Translations under genes and position numbers: made by a program
From: Lactobacillus melliventris
Lineage (GTDB): Bacteria > Bacillota > Bacilli > Lactobacillales > Lactobacillaceae
Assembly: GCF_013346935.1 (NCBI RefSeq)
Contig: NZ_JAAEEB010000001.1
Location: 276,830-340,829, forward strand
Reading direction: 5' to 3'
DNA: 64,000 nt
Notes under the pieces: generated by a model
Seen by the model: the letters and a program-made list of their open reading frames with translations, nothing else
Databases searched by the model: none
What the model was told of the DNA's origin: nothing
In this document: positions 18,076 through 29,350 of the stretch, piece after piece
How the letters are laid out: the number at the start of each line of letters is the position of its first letter
How positions within the stretch are numbered: the first letter of the stretch is position 1

Positions 18076-21000
18076 TTACTTAACTTCAACAATTTGGCAT
18101 GCATCTAATAAGATTAAATATTTAGCTTTAACTTTTTGGTCGGAAAAAGAATTTAAAGCTCTTTCATATAAACGCAATTGCCCCGCATACTTTTGCTTAA
18201 TTTTGGCGATAGCTAATTCTAAATGGCTGTGATCGATATGATCAGTTTTATAATCAAACAATATTATGCCATCTTTTTCACTAAAATAACCGTCTATTGT
18301 ACCATGAATTAAAATTTTTGCATCCGGGTCACTGAAATTAGCAAATAGAACGTCAGCTGGCAACAGACTTGAAAATTCAATTTCGCGCTGCAGATTTGCA
18401 GGATTTTCCCAAAATTTTTGGGCAAAATCACTATGAACAAACCAATTTATTTGTTGCAAATTTAAACTGGCAACAATTTTGCTGTTGAGCTTATTTTGTT
18501 TTACTAACTGCCGCACTTCTTCTTCAACCTGCTCTGCTTTGCCGGAGCCATGATAATCATAGTATTGCAGGATCAGGTGCATTGCTGTACCAATTTCCGC
18601 CCCGGTAAATTTTGTCTGATATAAAAAATCAGGTTTAGTATCAATCGGTTGCAAATAACGGTTGGTAGAAGAAATCAGGTGCGCGTTTTCAAGTTCAGCA
18701 TCAAGAGGATCATTAAAAGCTTTTTTAATCTCGGATACCGATTGATAAGCAGTTGTTTGACTGGCATCTTGAAAAGGATAATTAAAATTAAACAGTTTTT
18801 TGGTATATTGTGCTAGTGCTGAAATGCTTTCAGTTTTGCTTTCTTGCGGGCTAATTTCTTCTTGAAGATGAACTTTTTCGTCATGGTACTGGATATAAAG
18901 CAATTCTTGACTAGTTTCCGAGGCTGAATTGATATCACTAATTTTTTGACTTAAAAGCTTATCCCATCTGATTGATGGACCAATCAAACTCATAGGATTT
19001 GAAGCGTTAAGCTTGCTGCTCAACGAGAGATGTCCTTTTTGATCAGCTTCATTTTGCCAATTTTCAATTATCTGCGGTAGATTCTTTAAATCAGCTACCA
19101 AAATTAACTTTTGCTTAGCTCTAGTCATCCCCACATATAAAATGCGCGCTTCTTCTTCTAAAAGTTGTCTCTTCTTAGATATATTTACAATAGATTTAAC
19201 CAGGGTATCAGCACGATAATGTTTTTGCTTGATAGTTAAACCTACAGCACTTGAATTGATAATATAATTGCCGCTTAAATCCCTCTTTTGAAATTGATGC
19301 TGCAAGCCTAAGTAAAAAACAATGGGAAATTCCAAACCCTTGGAACTATGTACAGTCATTAAGCGCACGGAGTTGCCAGCTTCTTTAGTTAAGAGTGGCT
19401 GGGCCAAGTCCTTTTGGCTGCGTCGCATTCGCTCGATAAAATTAATAAATTGATATAGGCCCTTAAAACCAGCGCTTTCATAAGAAGCAGCTCTTTCATA
19501 TAAAGCCTCTAAATTAACTCTTCTCTGCTTGCCATTAGGTAGAGAGGTCATAATTTCAAGCAGGCTGGTTTTTTCATAGATACTCCAGATCAATTCTGAA
19601 ATTCTATGTGTTGCAGCGAATTTACGTAATTCTTCGAGTTGATTCAAAAAATCTTTTACTTTTTGACTAAGTTCGTTACCCACGGCAACATAAGAAGTTA
19701 AAGCGTTGTAAAAACTGGCATTCTGCGTATGAATTCTGATAGTACTGAGTTCTGGTTCTGTAAAATTAAAAAGAGGCGACCTTAATACAGCTACTAAAGG
19801 AATATCCTGGTCTGGATTATCAATGATCCTGAGGTAGTTCATGATAATAGTTAATTCTAAAGTTTGAAAATAATTTTTCGCATCGGTAACCATTATTGGA
19901 ATATGGCTTTTGGCAAACTCTTGCATAATTTCAAGATTATTGCTGCGACTTCTGGTTAAAATAACAATATCACTGTACTTAAAAGGTCTTAAATGATTGC
20001 TATTTGGCGAACTTTTGTCATAAACTAACAAATTTTCTTCTGCGAATTTGTTAATTCGGTTAATAACCATCGCAATTTCAGCTGAATCAATATCATCAGT
20101 ATCTTCATCTTGCGAGCTTTTTTCGTTGTTATTTTTTTCATGAAAAAGTATTTCAGTCGCGTCAGGAAGATTTGAGGGGTAATATTTGGCACCATAAGTC
20201 AGCTGACTCTCATGGTTATAATCAATGCCACCAAAGTCAGCTGTCAAAATATTTTTAAATATTTGATTAACAATAGAAATAACTGGCTTAGAGGAGCGGA
20301 AATTGTCCGACAATAAAATTCTTTCTTCTTTTGCTTGATTTTCTTTAAGGGCTGCCTCTTGATATTTATGTAAAAACAAACTTGGTTCGGCCTGTCTGAA
20401 ACCATAAATTGATTGTTTAACGTCGCCAACCATAAACAGATTGTTTTGACCATCTTTTTTAATTAGTTGCAAAATATTTTCTTGTAGCGGATTGATGTCC
20501 TGATACTCGTCGACCAAAATCTCATTAAATTTATTTTGATAAAATGTCCGCGCCATTTGTGATGCAGAAGTGTCTTGGCTGAGAATTTGGTAAGCTAATT
20601 GTTCCATGTCACTAAAATCAAGCAGGTTTTCTGCTCTTTTAAGCTCATTGAAACGGTCAATCAGTGCCAGTTCTGCTTTTACAACCGCAGTCATTATTTG
20701 CTGGCCTTTTTGCATCATGGACAATTGCTCTTTTTCGTCAGTGGCATAAAAAGAGGTAAAGGCAGTAAAAATCTGATCTCTTGCTTCTTTTTTAAAATCA
20801 GAGCACTTGTCATAAAAAGCTATAATATCTTCGTCCCATTTTTTAGAACTATGCGGATTACCTCTGAAAATACAAGCACGTAGTTTTTCTCGCTGATCAT
20901 CATATGTGCTATCATTTTTCAAGTCATGCAAATAACCACTAAGACATTTTTCAAACAAGTCAAAACTTTCTTTTAATTTGTGCAGTTCCTTAGTAGCCAT

Positions 21001-21723
21001 GACCGCACTTTGACACATATGCTCTAACTTATCAGCAAGATTTTGAAAAAGATCGACTAAATAAGGCTTAATTTCTTTCTGCCACAAAGAAGATTTGCTT
21101 ACTTCTTCTCCCATCTGATATTTTTGGGCTAACCCTTGTAGCCATTGGCGATAATCAGGTTTTGCCATTGCGTAATTGTATAAATCTAACAATAAATTCT
21201 GTGGTGATTCCGCATCCCTGTCACCTGCAAAATTGTCATAAAAAGCTATGAAGTCTTTATCTTTTTTCTCTAAAAACTCTCCTTCAACTTCTTTCAATGC
21301 CCTTTCTCGCATTAATTCTGCTTGTGAATCGTCAGTTAGTATACTGAAGCTGGGGTCAATGTTAATTATGTAATAAAAGCGATGGATTACATCCAGACAA
21401 AAGGCATCAATTGTAGAGATATTGGCAGAATTAAGCAAATTTAACTGTTGACGCAAGTATGAATTGTTTGAAGACTTCTGTATTTCATTTGATAATACTT
21501 CTTTAATCCGTTTTTTCATTTCAGCTGCAGCTGCTTTTGTAAATGTAACTACTAAAAGCTGATCAACACTGACACCAGAAAGAATTTCTTTCATTAAACG
21601 TTGCACAAGAACGGTAGTTTTACCACTACCTGCTGAAGCTGATACAAGTATGTCGCGACCATGATCATTAATAGCTTTTTCCTGAACGGCTGTAAATGGG
21701 GTTTTCTCTTTTTCTAGAACCAT
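18076..21723 (-). CDS. addA: ATP-dependent helicase/nuclease subunit A (AddA/RexA)
   Basis: A 1215-residue UvrD-family helicase with a C-terminal nuclease, partner of AddB in double-strand-break end resection. Walker A is SASAGSGKTT (28-37), helicase motif II lies in LVDEYQDINP, and VHSSKGLEFP and LYVGMTRAK are motifs V-VI. The RecB-type nuclease motif is FDYKTDH at about 1157. The ATG at 21723 comes two bases after the addB stop, so addB-addA is an operon. Length and motif order are normal for the family. Confidence 0.96.
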   Translation of the reverse strand: MVLEKEKTPFTAVQEKAINDHGRDILVSASAGSGKTTVLVQRLMKEILSGVSVDQLLVVTFTKAAAAEMKKRIKEVLSNEIQKSSNNSYLRQQLNLLNSANISTIDAFCLDVIHRFYYIINIDPSFSILTDDSQAELMRERALKEVEGEFLEKKDKDFIAFYDNFAGDRDAESPQNLLLDLYNYAMAKPDYRQWLQGLAQKYQMGEEVSKSSLWQKEIKPYLVDLFQNLADKLEHMCQSAVMATKELHKLKESFDLFEKCLSGYLHDLKNDSTYDDQREKLRACIFRGNPHSSKKWDEDIIAFYDKCSDFKKEARDQIFTAFTSFYATDEKEQLSMMQKGQQIMTAVVKAELALIDRFNELKRAENLLDFSDMEQLAYQILSQDTSASQMARTFYQNKFNEILVDEYQDINPLQENILQLIKKDGQNNLFMVGDVKQSIYGFRQAEPSLFLHKYQEAALKENQAKEERILLSDNFRSSKPVISIVNQIFKNILTADFGGIDYNHESQLTYGAKYYPSNLPDATEILFHEKNNNEKSSQDEDTDDIDSAEIAMVINRINKFAEENLLVYDKSSPNSNHLRPFKYSDIVILTRSRSNNLEIMQEFAKSHIPIMVTDAKNYFQTLELTIIMNYLRIIDNPDQDIPLVAVLRSPLFNFTEPELSTIRIHTQNASFYNALTSYVAVGNELSQKVKDFLNQLEELRKFAATHRISELIWSIYEKTSLLEIMTSLPNGKQRRVNLEALYERAASYESAGFKGLYQFINFIERMRRSQKDLAQPLLTKEAGNSVRLMTVHSSKGLEFPIVFYLGLQHQFQKRDLSGNYIINSSAVGLTIKQKHYRADTLVKSIVNISKKRQLLEEEARILYVGMTRAKQKLILVADLKNLPQIIENWQNEADQKGHLSLSSKLNASNPMSLIGPSIRWDKLLSQKISDINSASETSQELLYIQYHDEKVHLQEEISPQESKTESISALAQYTKKLFNFNYPFQDASQTTAYQSVSEIKKAFNDPLDAELENAHLISSTNRYLQPIDTKPDFLYQTKFTGAEIGTAMHLILQYYDYHGSGKAEQVEEEVRQLVKQNKLNSKIVASLNLQQINWFVHSDFAQKFWENPANLQREIEFSSLLPADVLFANFSDPDAKILIHGTIDGYFSEKDGIILFDYKTDHIDHSHLELAIAKIKQKYAGQLRLYERALNSFSDQKVKAKYLILLDACQIVEVK

Positions 21724-21725
21724 CT

Positions 21726-24700
21726 TTAATTTCTCTCCTTTAGCCGTTTTTTAATCTTTTCCAACAGTTCCTCCCTTTTCAGGCTTCCTACTTGATGATA
21801 TTTATTTTCTTTCAACATGGCATCAAAAAAGAAAATATCACGAAAGTCTGAATAAGTTAAGGCATTTTTTCCATTCCCATATTTATAGGGATTTAACTTT
21901 ACTTTTCCCGCTAAAATTTGACTGGAGGCATCTTTAATAAGCTCTTCGTCGTATTTGAGCAATAATTCAAATTCATCACTATTGAAATAACTGCCACCAA
22001 ATTTTAAAGATCCATCTTTTGTGGAACTAACTCCGGCATAAATGGAAGAAGTACTACGTGGATTGTTTAAGTCAGGCTCAGCAGCGAGCATTAATAGCTG
22101 GTCGTCATTAATTAAACCGGTATATTTAAGTTTAATTTGACCATCTAAGTAGTCTTCTTTTATCTGCAAATTAGTGTTATACAAGTTTTTGCTATTTAGC
22201 CTCTCAGTTTGTCTGGTAACTGTTTGGTAAAAAGCACCTAAAAGTGAGAGTGGTTCAGAACCAGCAAAGAATTTGTGGTTTTGCATTAAAACATCTAGAT
22301 ATGAAACCATTTGTAAAGAAATACCTTCGTAAAATAATCCCAGATCAAATTTTTTAGCTGAGGACTTATAATCAATTACTTGAGCAATTAATTCGTTTTG
22401 CTCTGGAACCTGAGCCAAATCAACTCGATCTATTTTTCCTCTTAAATTAACGTAATGATTGCCTTTTATGCCTGGCAGCTTAAAGTTAAGTCCTTGCACC
22501 TGCTCACCTTTTCCAAAACTGAGCTCTGAATATTTAGCACGCAGAGGGGTTTTGGAAACTGCATGGTGCCAATTGCTTGCCACTTTACTGGTAGTTTGAT
22601 CAAGGCATTTAAATAAAAACTCATTGAATGGATCATTTAATAATTGCTTGTATCTGGCTTCGCCTTTCATTTTGGTACGTGCAATTTCCAGTAACTGATT
22701 AAGTGTTTCATCATCAATTTCTTTTAAATCAAGTGAACGGTCATTTAGTTCCTTAACCAAACGATCAAAAGTTTCGTGGAAATAATTGCCAGCTTGTATA
22801 AAATCAAATTCATTTTCAAATCTCTTATGAAGGCGTAAGCCATATGTTAAAAAATATTCGTATGAATTTTCATAAAAGGTTTCCAACTGCGAAACTGAAG
22901 AATTGAGGTTTGACCCATATAATTTTTGTGCCAAATCAGGGCCGATATTTTGGGGTTCATTTATAAAATTACTTCCCTCTATGACTTTAGCTGTTTTTTG
23001 TGGTAAAAGTTTAGCGGTTAGCTTTAACAATTCTTTAACATCAATGTCTTTTTTTGCCTGGTTAAGATAACTTAAATATCCTAAACTTGCTTGGGCATTA
23101 GTAATAAAAGACAGTAGCTGACTCGTTTCTTCTGGCAGATTATGCTGCGAAAATTCTGCTGCACCAGCGTTCTTAAACCTTTCATAATAGATTGAAGGTT
23201 GAACTGTGTCTCCTTCATCAGAGGCTAAAGAATAAGTTAAGTAAACTTTATCCTGTGCTAAAGCCAGACAAATACCAAACTGGTAATTTTGATCCCAGTT
23301 GCTTAATTCTTGTCTGTCTTCAATATATGAGTCTTCACCAAAATCCTTTTTCAGTTCTGCTAGGTTTTCTGGACTTAAAAACCCGGGAGTGTTTTGTATC
23401 TGCGGCAGCCCATTAACCGTTGCGCCCATAATAAAAACTTGTTTATAGCCACTAACTTGAACAATCCCCATTTCAGATAAATTGACTGCATCAAGTGTGG
23501 CCGGAATTTGCGAAAAGGTAGCTTCCTTAAAACCATTGATCAGTACATCAAAAAAGCTCTTAAGGTCAAAACTGTCCGGATTAATCAGTAAATAATCATG
23601 TAAGAGGTTGATCAATAAGTCCCACACCTGCTCAGACTGACGCGCTTCTTGCAAGGCCCCACTCTCTTGAGCATCAGCACGCCACTTTTCTAAAATATTA
23701 TTCACACCGTTTCGAGTTAAAAAGTCGAAAAAGGTCGTAATTGCTTTTTGGGTATCTGTCTCATCTTTTAAGCTTTGGAACAACTTGGTAATTTGTTTAA
23801 CAAAAAAATCCTTTAGTTTATCTATTTTGTTAACTTCTTCTGGTACCTTGTCTAAATCAATTACCTCTGCAGCCATATATTCAGTGAAACTTCTGCGCCA
23901 AAGATTATGGTTAATGCCGTGTGCCAGAACAAAATTTTCCAGCTGATCAACATCGTATATATAAGCAGATTCATCTTGATACCACTTCGGGATAATAAGC
24001 CTAGTTTTCATGATTGCCAGCATATTTTGCGTTTGAAATGGTCTATTCAGCAACTGCGCAATATTTTCAATCAAAACAACCAGAGGGTGATATTTCATTT
24101 CCTGCTGCAAGTCATTAAAAAACGGAATTTGATTCTGCCTTAGAATTGGAGTTAAATAGGTTTCGTATTCATGTAAATTAGGTGCCAAAACCAAAAAGTC
24201 CTGGTAACGATAATGCCTTAAAGCAACCTGCTGATAAATGGTATGAGCAACGTAATAAGCTTCAGCGTATCTATTGTCAGCACGCACAAGCTGCACCTGA
24301 TCCAGTTCACCAATATCACTAACCGTCCCCGTCCAAAATTCATTGAGTAACTCTCTTTTGGTAGGTTTGGGATTAATAATTGTCGTTGATATTTGATGAG
24401 GCAAATTACGGGTTTGAATATACTGCAGTAGTTTATTGATGGTAGTTTGAATAACGTAATCATAGTCTCCCGGCTCCGGGGTAGAATTAATTTCACCCTC
24501 TTTGGTTTTGAATGCCAAAGTGACACTATGAGCTTTAGCCATCAGTAATTTAACGGTTAAGCATTCTTGCAGTGAAAAATGGGAAAAATCACTGAAGTAA
24601 AAGTCGGTTGTGCTTAGTCCCTTGCAGTCAGCCAGATATTCATTTAATTGCAATTGAATTTCATTTGAAGTAGAAAATTTACCTTTAATAGCCTCAATGA

Positions 24701-25199
24701 AAGCAGAATATAAAATATTCAAATCTGCAACTTTGTTTTTGGTTTCAAGATCTAGAGTATCCAGATCAATCTCGTTAAGGTCCAAGTTACCTTCGCGTAT
24801 TTGCAAAATTGTGTCATACAATTGTTTGAGCAAGCCGGGATTTAAATTGGTGGTTTGAAAGAGATGCAGCTGCTCTTTATTTTGCTCAATGATTTTTGCT
24901 AAAAGCATAGCCGCTGCAGCATCATCCAGCTCTGTTGGTAAGCCCTGCTTGGCATCTTTTAAGAAGAACCAGGCCAACCTGGAAAAAGATAAAACTTGTA
25001 AATTTTTCACTGATTGCTCTGTCTGGTTTTTACTAACAGCTAGCCTGTTAATTGCCCTGACTTCTGTGGTAAACTTAATGTGATTAGGAACGATGACAAA
25101 AGTTTTATGATTAGGAAAACGTTGATAATTTTCTATTGCTTCCTGTAAAACTTTTTCCTGCATGGGATCGGTTTGCCGACCTAGTAAAATTTTAATCAT
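21726..25199 (-). CDS. addB: ATP-dependent nuclease subunit B, RexB type without Walker A or FeS cluster
   Basis: A 1157-residue partner of AddA. The C-terminal nuclease domain contains [11 protein letters not shown] (around 940). The N-terminus [17 protein letters not shown] lacks the GxxGxGKS loop seen in B. subtilis AddB, as in streptococcal RexB. The Cys ligands of the AddB [4Fe-4S] cluster are also missing: the first, normally in a CPFxxF segment, is replaced in [17 protein letters not shown], and the C-terminal part after [10 protein letters not shown] has no Cys. A probable promoter precedes the ATG. Confidence 0.94.
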   Translation of the reverse strand: MIKILLGRQTDPMQEKVLQEAIENYQRFPNHKTFVIVPNHIKFTTEVRAINRLAVSKNQTEQSVKNLQVLSFSRLAWFFLKDAKQGLPTELDDAAAAMLLAKIIEQNKEQLHLFQTTNLNPGLLKQLYDTILQIREGNLDLNEIDLDTLDLETKNKVADLNILYSAFIEAIKGKFSTSNEIQLQLNEYLADCKGLSTTDFYFSDFSHFSLQECLTVKLLMAKAHSVTLAFKTKEGEINSTPEPGDYDYVIQTTINKLLQYIQTRNLPHQISTTIINPKPTKRELLNEFWTGTVSDIGELDQVQLVRADNRYAEAYYVAHTIYQQVALRHYRYQDFLVLAPNLHEYETYLTPILRQNQIPFFNDLQQEMKYHPLVVLIENIAQLLNRPFQTQNMLAIMKTRLIIPKWYQDESAYIYDVDQLENFVLAHGINHNLWRRSFTEYMAAEVIDLDKVPEEVNKIDKLKDFFVKQITKLFQSLKDETDTQKAITTFFDFLTRNGVNNILEKWRADAQESGALQEARQSEQVWDLLINLLHDYLLINPDSFDLKSFFDVLINGFKEATFSQIPATLDAVNLSEMGIVQVSGYKQVFIMGATVNGLPQIQNTPGFLSPENLAELKKDFGEDSYIEDRQELSNWDQNYQFGICLALAQDKVYLTYSLASDEGDTVQPSIYYERFKNAGAAEFSQHNLPEETSQLLSFITNAQASLGYLSYLNQAKKDIDVKELLKLTAKLLPQKTAKVIEGSNFINEPQNIGPDLAQKLYGSNLNSSVSQLETFYENSYEYFLTYGLRLHKRFENEFDFIQAGNYFHETFDRLVKELNDRSLDLKEIDDETLNQLLEIARTKMKGEARYKQLLNDPFNEFLFKCLDQTTSKVASNWHHAVSKTPLRAKYSELSFGKGEQVQGLNFKLPGIKGNHYVNLRGKIDRVDLAQVPEQNELIAQVIDYKSSAKKFDLGLFYEGISLQMVSYLDVLMQNHKFFAGSEPLSLLGAFYQTVTRQTERLNSKNLYNTNLQIKEDYLDGQIKLKYTGLINDDQLLMLAAEPDLNNPRSTSSIYAGVSSTKDGSLKFGGSYFNSDEFELLLKYDEELIKDASSQILAGKVKLNPYKYGNGKNALTYSDFRDIFFFDAMLKENKYHQVGSLKREELLEKIKKRLKERN

Positions 25200-25222
25200 C
25201 TATTCTGCGCTCCTTTGCCATT

Positions 25223-25251
25223 ATTTTAGCATAGGAACTAAAAATTTTTAA
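25223..25251 (-). promoter_or_regulatory. Promoter of addB-addA
   Basis: On the minus strand TTAAAA (25246-25251) and TAAAAT (25223-25228) are 17 bases apart, and the -10 is extended by an upstream TG. It lies in the 75-base divergent gap to mvk, where a plus-strand promoter must also sit; I see only weak elements for that one. Confidence 0.55.
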
Positions 25252-25274
25252 AAACAATAAGGATCTTAAATAAA

Positions 25275-26183
25275 ATGAAATCAAGTTTTTTAGGACACGG
25301 AAAAGTTATTTTAATTGGTGAACATTCAGTAGTTTATGGCTATGATGCTTTGGCATTGCCAATCACTTCTTTGCATATTAAAACAACTGTAGAACCATCT
25401 GAAAAAATGTGGATGGATACGGCTCATTATCAGGGGCCTTTTTTTATGGCTCCGGATGAATATGATGGCTTAAAATATGTAGTTAAAACAATGTTGAAAA
25501 AAGCCGCAAGTCAAGCAGCTCTTAAAATAACCTATACGGGAGAGATTCCAATTGAACGCGGTTTAGGTTCTAGTGCAACCGTGGCACTGGCGACTACGCG
25601 CGCAATGAATGATTATTTCCACTTAAATTTAACTGAAACTGAAATTATTAATATAACTAACCACGCAGAAATGATCAACCATGGTAAAGCATCGGGTCTT
25701 GATGCTGCCACTGTTAATTCTGATTGCCTCATCTTTTTTAATCAAAAAGATGGTCCCAAGCCGCTAAGGTCGAAATTACAAGCTACCTTACTTATCATGG
25801 ATACAGGTGATTTGGGTAGTACGAAAAAAGCTGTCACTCAAGTTCATAAGCTTTTAAATGAATCCCCGACAGCGCAAAACAATCTTGAGCAATTAGGTAG
25901 ATTAGCTGATGAAACTAAAACTGCCTGGTTAAATAAAGATGCAGCGACAGTAGGCTTAGCTTTTAATCGGGCTCAAGAAATATTGCATTCATTTAACCTT
26001 TCAACTGGTAAGATTGATCAATTACAAAAAATAGCTCTCGCAAATGAGGCCTTGGGTTTTAAATTGTCTGGCAGTGGACTGGGCGGCATCGTGATTGCTT
26101 TGTGTCGCAATGAGGATGATGCTCTGAAAATAGCGCATAAATGTCAAAATATTGTGGCACATAGTTGGATTGAGGAAATTTAA
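25275..26183 (+). CDS. mvk: Mevalonate kinase
   Basis: A 302-residue GHMP kinase, the first of three ATP-using steps that turn mevalonate into isopentenyl diphosphate. It begins with the GHMP N-terminus GHGKVILIGEHSVVYG. The phosphate-binding loop is ERGLGSSATVALA (about 94-106) and the C-terminal motif KLSGSGLGGIVIAL (about 261-274). It heads a four-gene plus-strand operon mvk-mvaD-pmk-fni, with three bases to mvaD. The upstream ribosome binding site is AAGGAT. Confidence 0.95.
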   Translation: MKSSFLGHGKVILIGEHSVVYGYDALALPITSLHIKTTVEPSEKMWMDTAHYQGPFFMAPDEYDGLKYVVKTMLKKAASQAALKITYTGEIPIERGLGSSATVALATTRAMNDYFHLNLTETEIINITNHAEMINHGKASGLDAATVNSDCLIFFNQKDGPKPLRSKLQATLLIMDTGDLGSTKKAVTQVHKLLNESPTAQNNLEQLGRLADETKTAWLNKDAATVGLAFNRAQEILHSFNLSTGKIDQLQKIALANEALGFKLSGSGLGGIVIALCRNEDDALKIAHKCQNIVAHSWIEEI

Positions 26184-26186
26184 TTT

Positions 26187-27146
26187 ATGGAAAAAACAGT
26201 TCGTGCTCATACCAATATTGCCCTGATCAAATATTGGGGAAAAGCAAACCAAAGTCTGCGTTTACCACTAATGTCCAGTTTGTCTATGACACTTGATCAA
26301 TTTTATACTGATACTAAAGTTTCTGCAGGTCCTAAAAACCAGTTTTGGTTAAATGGCGTTGAACAAAGTGGACAAAGTTATCAAAGGGTTTTTTCTTTTT
26401 TAAAACTGTTACAAGAAAAATTTGACGTTAAGGGTAATTTAAAGGTTGAGTCAGTTAATCACGTTCCTACAGCTGCAGGCCTGGCCTCTTCCAGTTCTGC
26501 TTTTGCGGCTTTAGCGGGAGCCTTTTGCGTGCACTATGGTATTAATCTGTCAGCAGTTGAACTTTCCCGTCTGGCTCGTTGGGGTTCAGGTTCAGCCAGC
26601 AGGTCAATATATGGCGGCTTTGCGATTTGGCAAAAAGGTACTGATAATGAATCATCCTATGCTTATGCTTTAGATGAAAAACCCAAAATGGATCTACAAC
26701 TATTAGTGGTTGAATTGAATAAAAACCCTAAAGAATTATCCTCTACTCAGGGCATGAAACAAGCACAAACCTCTCCTTTTTTCAGGCCGTGGCTTGAGCG
26801 TAATCAAGCTGAGTTGGCCCAGATGGTTGCTGCTATCAAAGCAAATGATTTTTCAAAACTGGGTAGTTTAGCAGAATTAAATGCCTGTGAAATGCATGCT
26901 GTTAATTTAACTGCCCAACCGGGTTTTACATATTTTGAGCCTGCAACTATTAAAGCAATCAAATTAGTAGCTGATTTGCGCAGGCTTGGTATAGAATGTT
27001 ACTTCACAATAGATGCCGGACCTAATATAAAAATCTTAAGTCAATTAAAAAATGTAAAAGATATTACTAAGAGGTTTGTATCCGAATTCCATAATGTTAA
27101 CATAATAAATGCAAGTTTTGGTCCAGGTATTTCATGTCTGAACTAG
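26187..27146 (+). CDS. mvaD: Diphosphomevalonate decarboxylase
   Basis: A 319-residue GHMP-superfamily enzyme that decarboxylates mevalonate 5-diphosphate to isopentenyl diphosphate with ATP. The N-terminus AHTNIALIKYWGKAN is diagnostic of the family. The phosphate loop is PTAAGLASSSSAFAALA (about 94-110), and WGSGSASRSIYGGFAIW and TIDAGPNIK are also characteristic. It is the second gene of the mevalonate operon. Confidence 0.96.
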   Translation: MEKTVRAHTNIALIKYWGKANQSLRLPLMSSLSMTLDQFYTDTKVSAGPKNQFWLNGVEQSGQSYQRVFSFLKLLQEKFDVKGNLKVESVNHVPTAAGLASSSSAFAALAGAFCVHYGINLSAVELSRLARWGSGSASRSIYGGFAIWQKGTDNESSYAYALDEKPKMDLQLLVVELNKNPKELSSTQGMKQAQTSPFFRPWLERNQAELAQMVAAIKANDFSKLGSLAELNACEMHAVNLTAQPGFTYFEPATIKAIKLVADLRRLGIECYFTIDAGPNIKILSQLKNVKDITKRFVSEFHNVNIINASFGPGISCLN

Positions 27147-27182
27147 TTAATGTAAATTAATTGATTAGGAGATTTAATTCTT

Positions 27183-28265
27183 TTGATAACAGAACAAGCA
27201 CCCGGAAAATTATACATAGCTGGCGAGTACGCAGTATTAGAACAAGATTGTCCTGCAATTTTAGTCGCAGTCAATCAGTTTATTCGCGTTTCAATCATTA
27301 AGTCGAAATCAAAAACTGGTTTAATCCACTCTAAACAATATTCTCAAAGCTCCATTCATTGGGTTAGAAATGGCGCAAAAATGGTTATTGACAATCGTGA
27401 TAATCCATTCGAATACATTTTGGCTGCGATTTCATACACGGAACGTTTCTGCTTGGAACAAAAAGTCAAGATGAAAGTCTATGACTTATATGTCAATTCA
27501 GATCTTGATTCTTCGGATGGGAAAAAATATGGTTTGGGCTCCAGTGCTGCAGTTACAGTAGCCACAGTCAAAGCAATCTTGCGTTTTTATAATGTTGCTT
27601 TTAGTAATGAATTAGTTTATAAATTATCAGCCATTTCTCATTATTCAGTTCAAGGAAACGGTTCTGCTGGTGACATTGCAGCCAGTGTTTATGGTGGCTG
27701 GATTGCCTATCAGACTTTTGATAAACAATGGCTTGCTAATGAACTGGCTCATAAAACATTATCGGAAGTGGTCAATGAAGCCTGGCCTGGTTTGAAGATA
27801 CAACTTTTAACCCCTCCCGCCGGCTTAAAACTAATGATTGGCTGGAGTCAAAAGCCTGCCTCCACTTCGCGGCTTGTTGATGAAACTAATGCCAATAAGG
27901 CCGCCTTAAACGGACAATATCAAGAATTTCTCAAGCTTTCGCGTAAATGCGTACTAAAGATGATTACCGGATTTGAACAACAAGATATTCAGTTAATAAA
28001 AAAGCAAATTCGAGTTAATCGTAAATTGTTGCAGCATTTTGCACAAATAAATCAAATTGCAATTGAAATTCCGCGACTTTCCCAACTGATCAATATCGCC
28101 GAATCATTTGGAGGAGCTGCTAAAACTTCCGGTGCCGGAAATGGCGACTGCGGTATTGTAATCGCTGATGCAAATACAGATACTGCCTATCTTGAAGATA
28201 AATGGCGCCAAAACGGTATAATGCCGCTAGACTTTCGCGTTCACCAAATTCGGGTTGCAGACTAG
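27183..28265 (+). CDS. pmk: Phosphomevalonate kinase
   Basis: A 360-residue GHMP kinase that makes mevalonate diphosphate. It starts with a TTG at 27183: an AGGAGA site lies 11 bases before it, and this start gives the expected N-terminus ITEQAPGKLYIAGEYAVL with no nearby ATG. The phosphate loop is KYGLGSSAAVTVATV (about 115-129) and the C-terminal loop AKTSGAGNGDCGI (about 318-330). The length and the WIAYQTFD-type insert fit bacterial phosphomevalonate kinases of lactic acid bacteria. Confidence 0.94.
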   Translation: MITEQAPGKLYIAGEYAVLEQDCPAILVAVNQFIRVSIIKSKSKTGLIHSKQYSQSSIHWVRNGAKMVIDNRDNPFEYILAAISYTERFCLEQKVKMKVYDLYVNSDLDSSDGKKYGLGSSAAVTVATVKAILRFYNVAFSNELVYKLSAISHYSVQGNGSAGDIAASVYGGWIAYQTFDKQWLANELAHKTLSEVVNEAWPGLKIQLLTPPAGLKLMIGWSQKPASTSRLVDETNANKAALNGQYQEFLKLSRKCVLKMITGFEQQDIQLIKKQIRVNRKLLQHFAQINQIAIEIPRLSQLINIAESFGGAAKTSGAGNGDCGIVIADANTDTAYLEDKWRQNGIMPLDFRVHQIRVAD

Positions 28266-28274
28266 AGGAAGAAC

Positions 28275-29291
28275 ATGTCACTTAGATCTAATCGTAAAGA
28301 AGAACATTTGGTTTTAGCAGAAAGATTTTATCAAGATAATAAACAAAATAGTTTTGATCAGATGCATTTGGTGCGGCCGGCTTTACCTGAAACCGAAGTA
28401 AGTGTCAAAGCCATACAAACGACAATGTTTGGCAAAAAAGTGGCAGCCCCCTTTTTTATTAATGCAATGACCGGTGGTTCTCATAAATCCTATTTGATTA
28501 ATAAGAAATTAGGACAAGTTGCCGCTAAAACTAATATTGCTCTGGCACTTGGCTCAGCCAGCATTTTGACGAAAGAGCCTTCTCTTAGTGACAGCTTTTT
28601 GATTGCACGCCAGCAAGACCCCACTGGCGTTTTAATTGCAAATGTAAATGCTAAAACTGCGGCCGAACAAGCACAAAAAATAGTTACAGAATTAAAGGCT
28701 GACGCTTTACAAGTTCATTTGAACGCAGTGCAAGAAATAGCCATGCCTGAGGGAGACCGTGACTTTTATTGGCTAAATAATTTAAAAGAATTACGTCAAA
28801 AAGTAACCGTGCCAATTATCATTAAAGAAGTCGGCTTTGGTTTAGATGAAAGAACAATTCATTTGTTGAAAAATGAAGGCTTTAAAGTTTTCGATGTTGC
28901 TGGCAGTGGCGGTACAAATTTTGCCCAAATAGAAAATGCTCGTAATACCAATGATGTTTCTTATCTGAAAGATATCGGCTTACCCACTGTCATTTCAAGC
29001 TTAATGGCTGCTAAACAGCAGGTTGATTTTATTGTTTCAGGTGGCGTGCGTAATCCTTTGGACGTTTTTAAGGGATTATGTCTAGGTGGAAAAGCTGTTG
29101 GTATATCAAATGTTTTTCTACAAGCTTTAATCAAACACGATATTAATTATTTGCAAAATTTTATTTTAGAATGGCAAGAAGAACTTGCTAACCTGCTAGC
29201 TATTTACGGTCAAAATGATTTAACAAAGTTAACCAAAATCAAAAAATATTATGATTTGCCGTTAAAAATAGCCATTGATCAGCTATTATAG
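28275..29291 (+). CDS. fni: Isopentenyl-diphosphate delta-isomerase, type 2 (FMN-dependent)
   Basis: A 338-residue TIM-barrel flavoenzyme that interconverts IPP and DMAPP and so completes the operon's output for undecaprenyl phosphate and other prenyl products. Typical segments are RKEEHLVLAERF at the start, FFINAMTGGSH (about 60-70), IIKEVGFGLD, VAGSGGTNFAQIE (about 206-218) and SGGVRNPLDVFKGL. The ATG follows AGAGGAAG. The 3' end is closed by a strong hairpin terminator. Confidence 0.96.
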   Translation: MSLRSNRKEEHLVLAERFYQDNKQNSFDQMHLVRPALPETEVSVKAIQTTMFGKKVAAPFFINAMTGGSHKSYLINKKLGQVAAKTNIALALGSASILTKEPSLSDSFLIARQQDPTGVLIANVNAKTAAEQAQKIVTELKADALQVHLNAVQEIAMPEGDRDFYWLNNLKELRQKVTVPIIIKEVGFGLDERTIHLLKNEGFKVFDVAGSGGTNFAQIENARNTNDVSYLKDIGLPTVISSLMAAKQQVDFIVSGGVRNPLDVFKGLCLGGKAVGISNVFLQALIKHDINYLQNFILEWQEELANLLAIYGQNDLTKLTKIKKYYDLPLKIAIDQLL

Positions 29292-29300
29292 GTTCTTATA

Positions 29301-29350
29301 AAAAAACAAATAACTATTGTCTTACATATGATTAGTTATTTGTTTTTTTT
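29301..29350. terminator. Bidirectional terminator between fni and the HAD phosphatase gene
   Basis: AAAAAACAAATAACTA and TAGTTATTTGTTTTTT form a 16-bp stem with a 16-base loop. The plus strand ends in a run of T. The minus-strand gene ends exactly at 29350 and can use the same hairpin. Confidence 0.8.
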
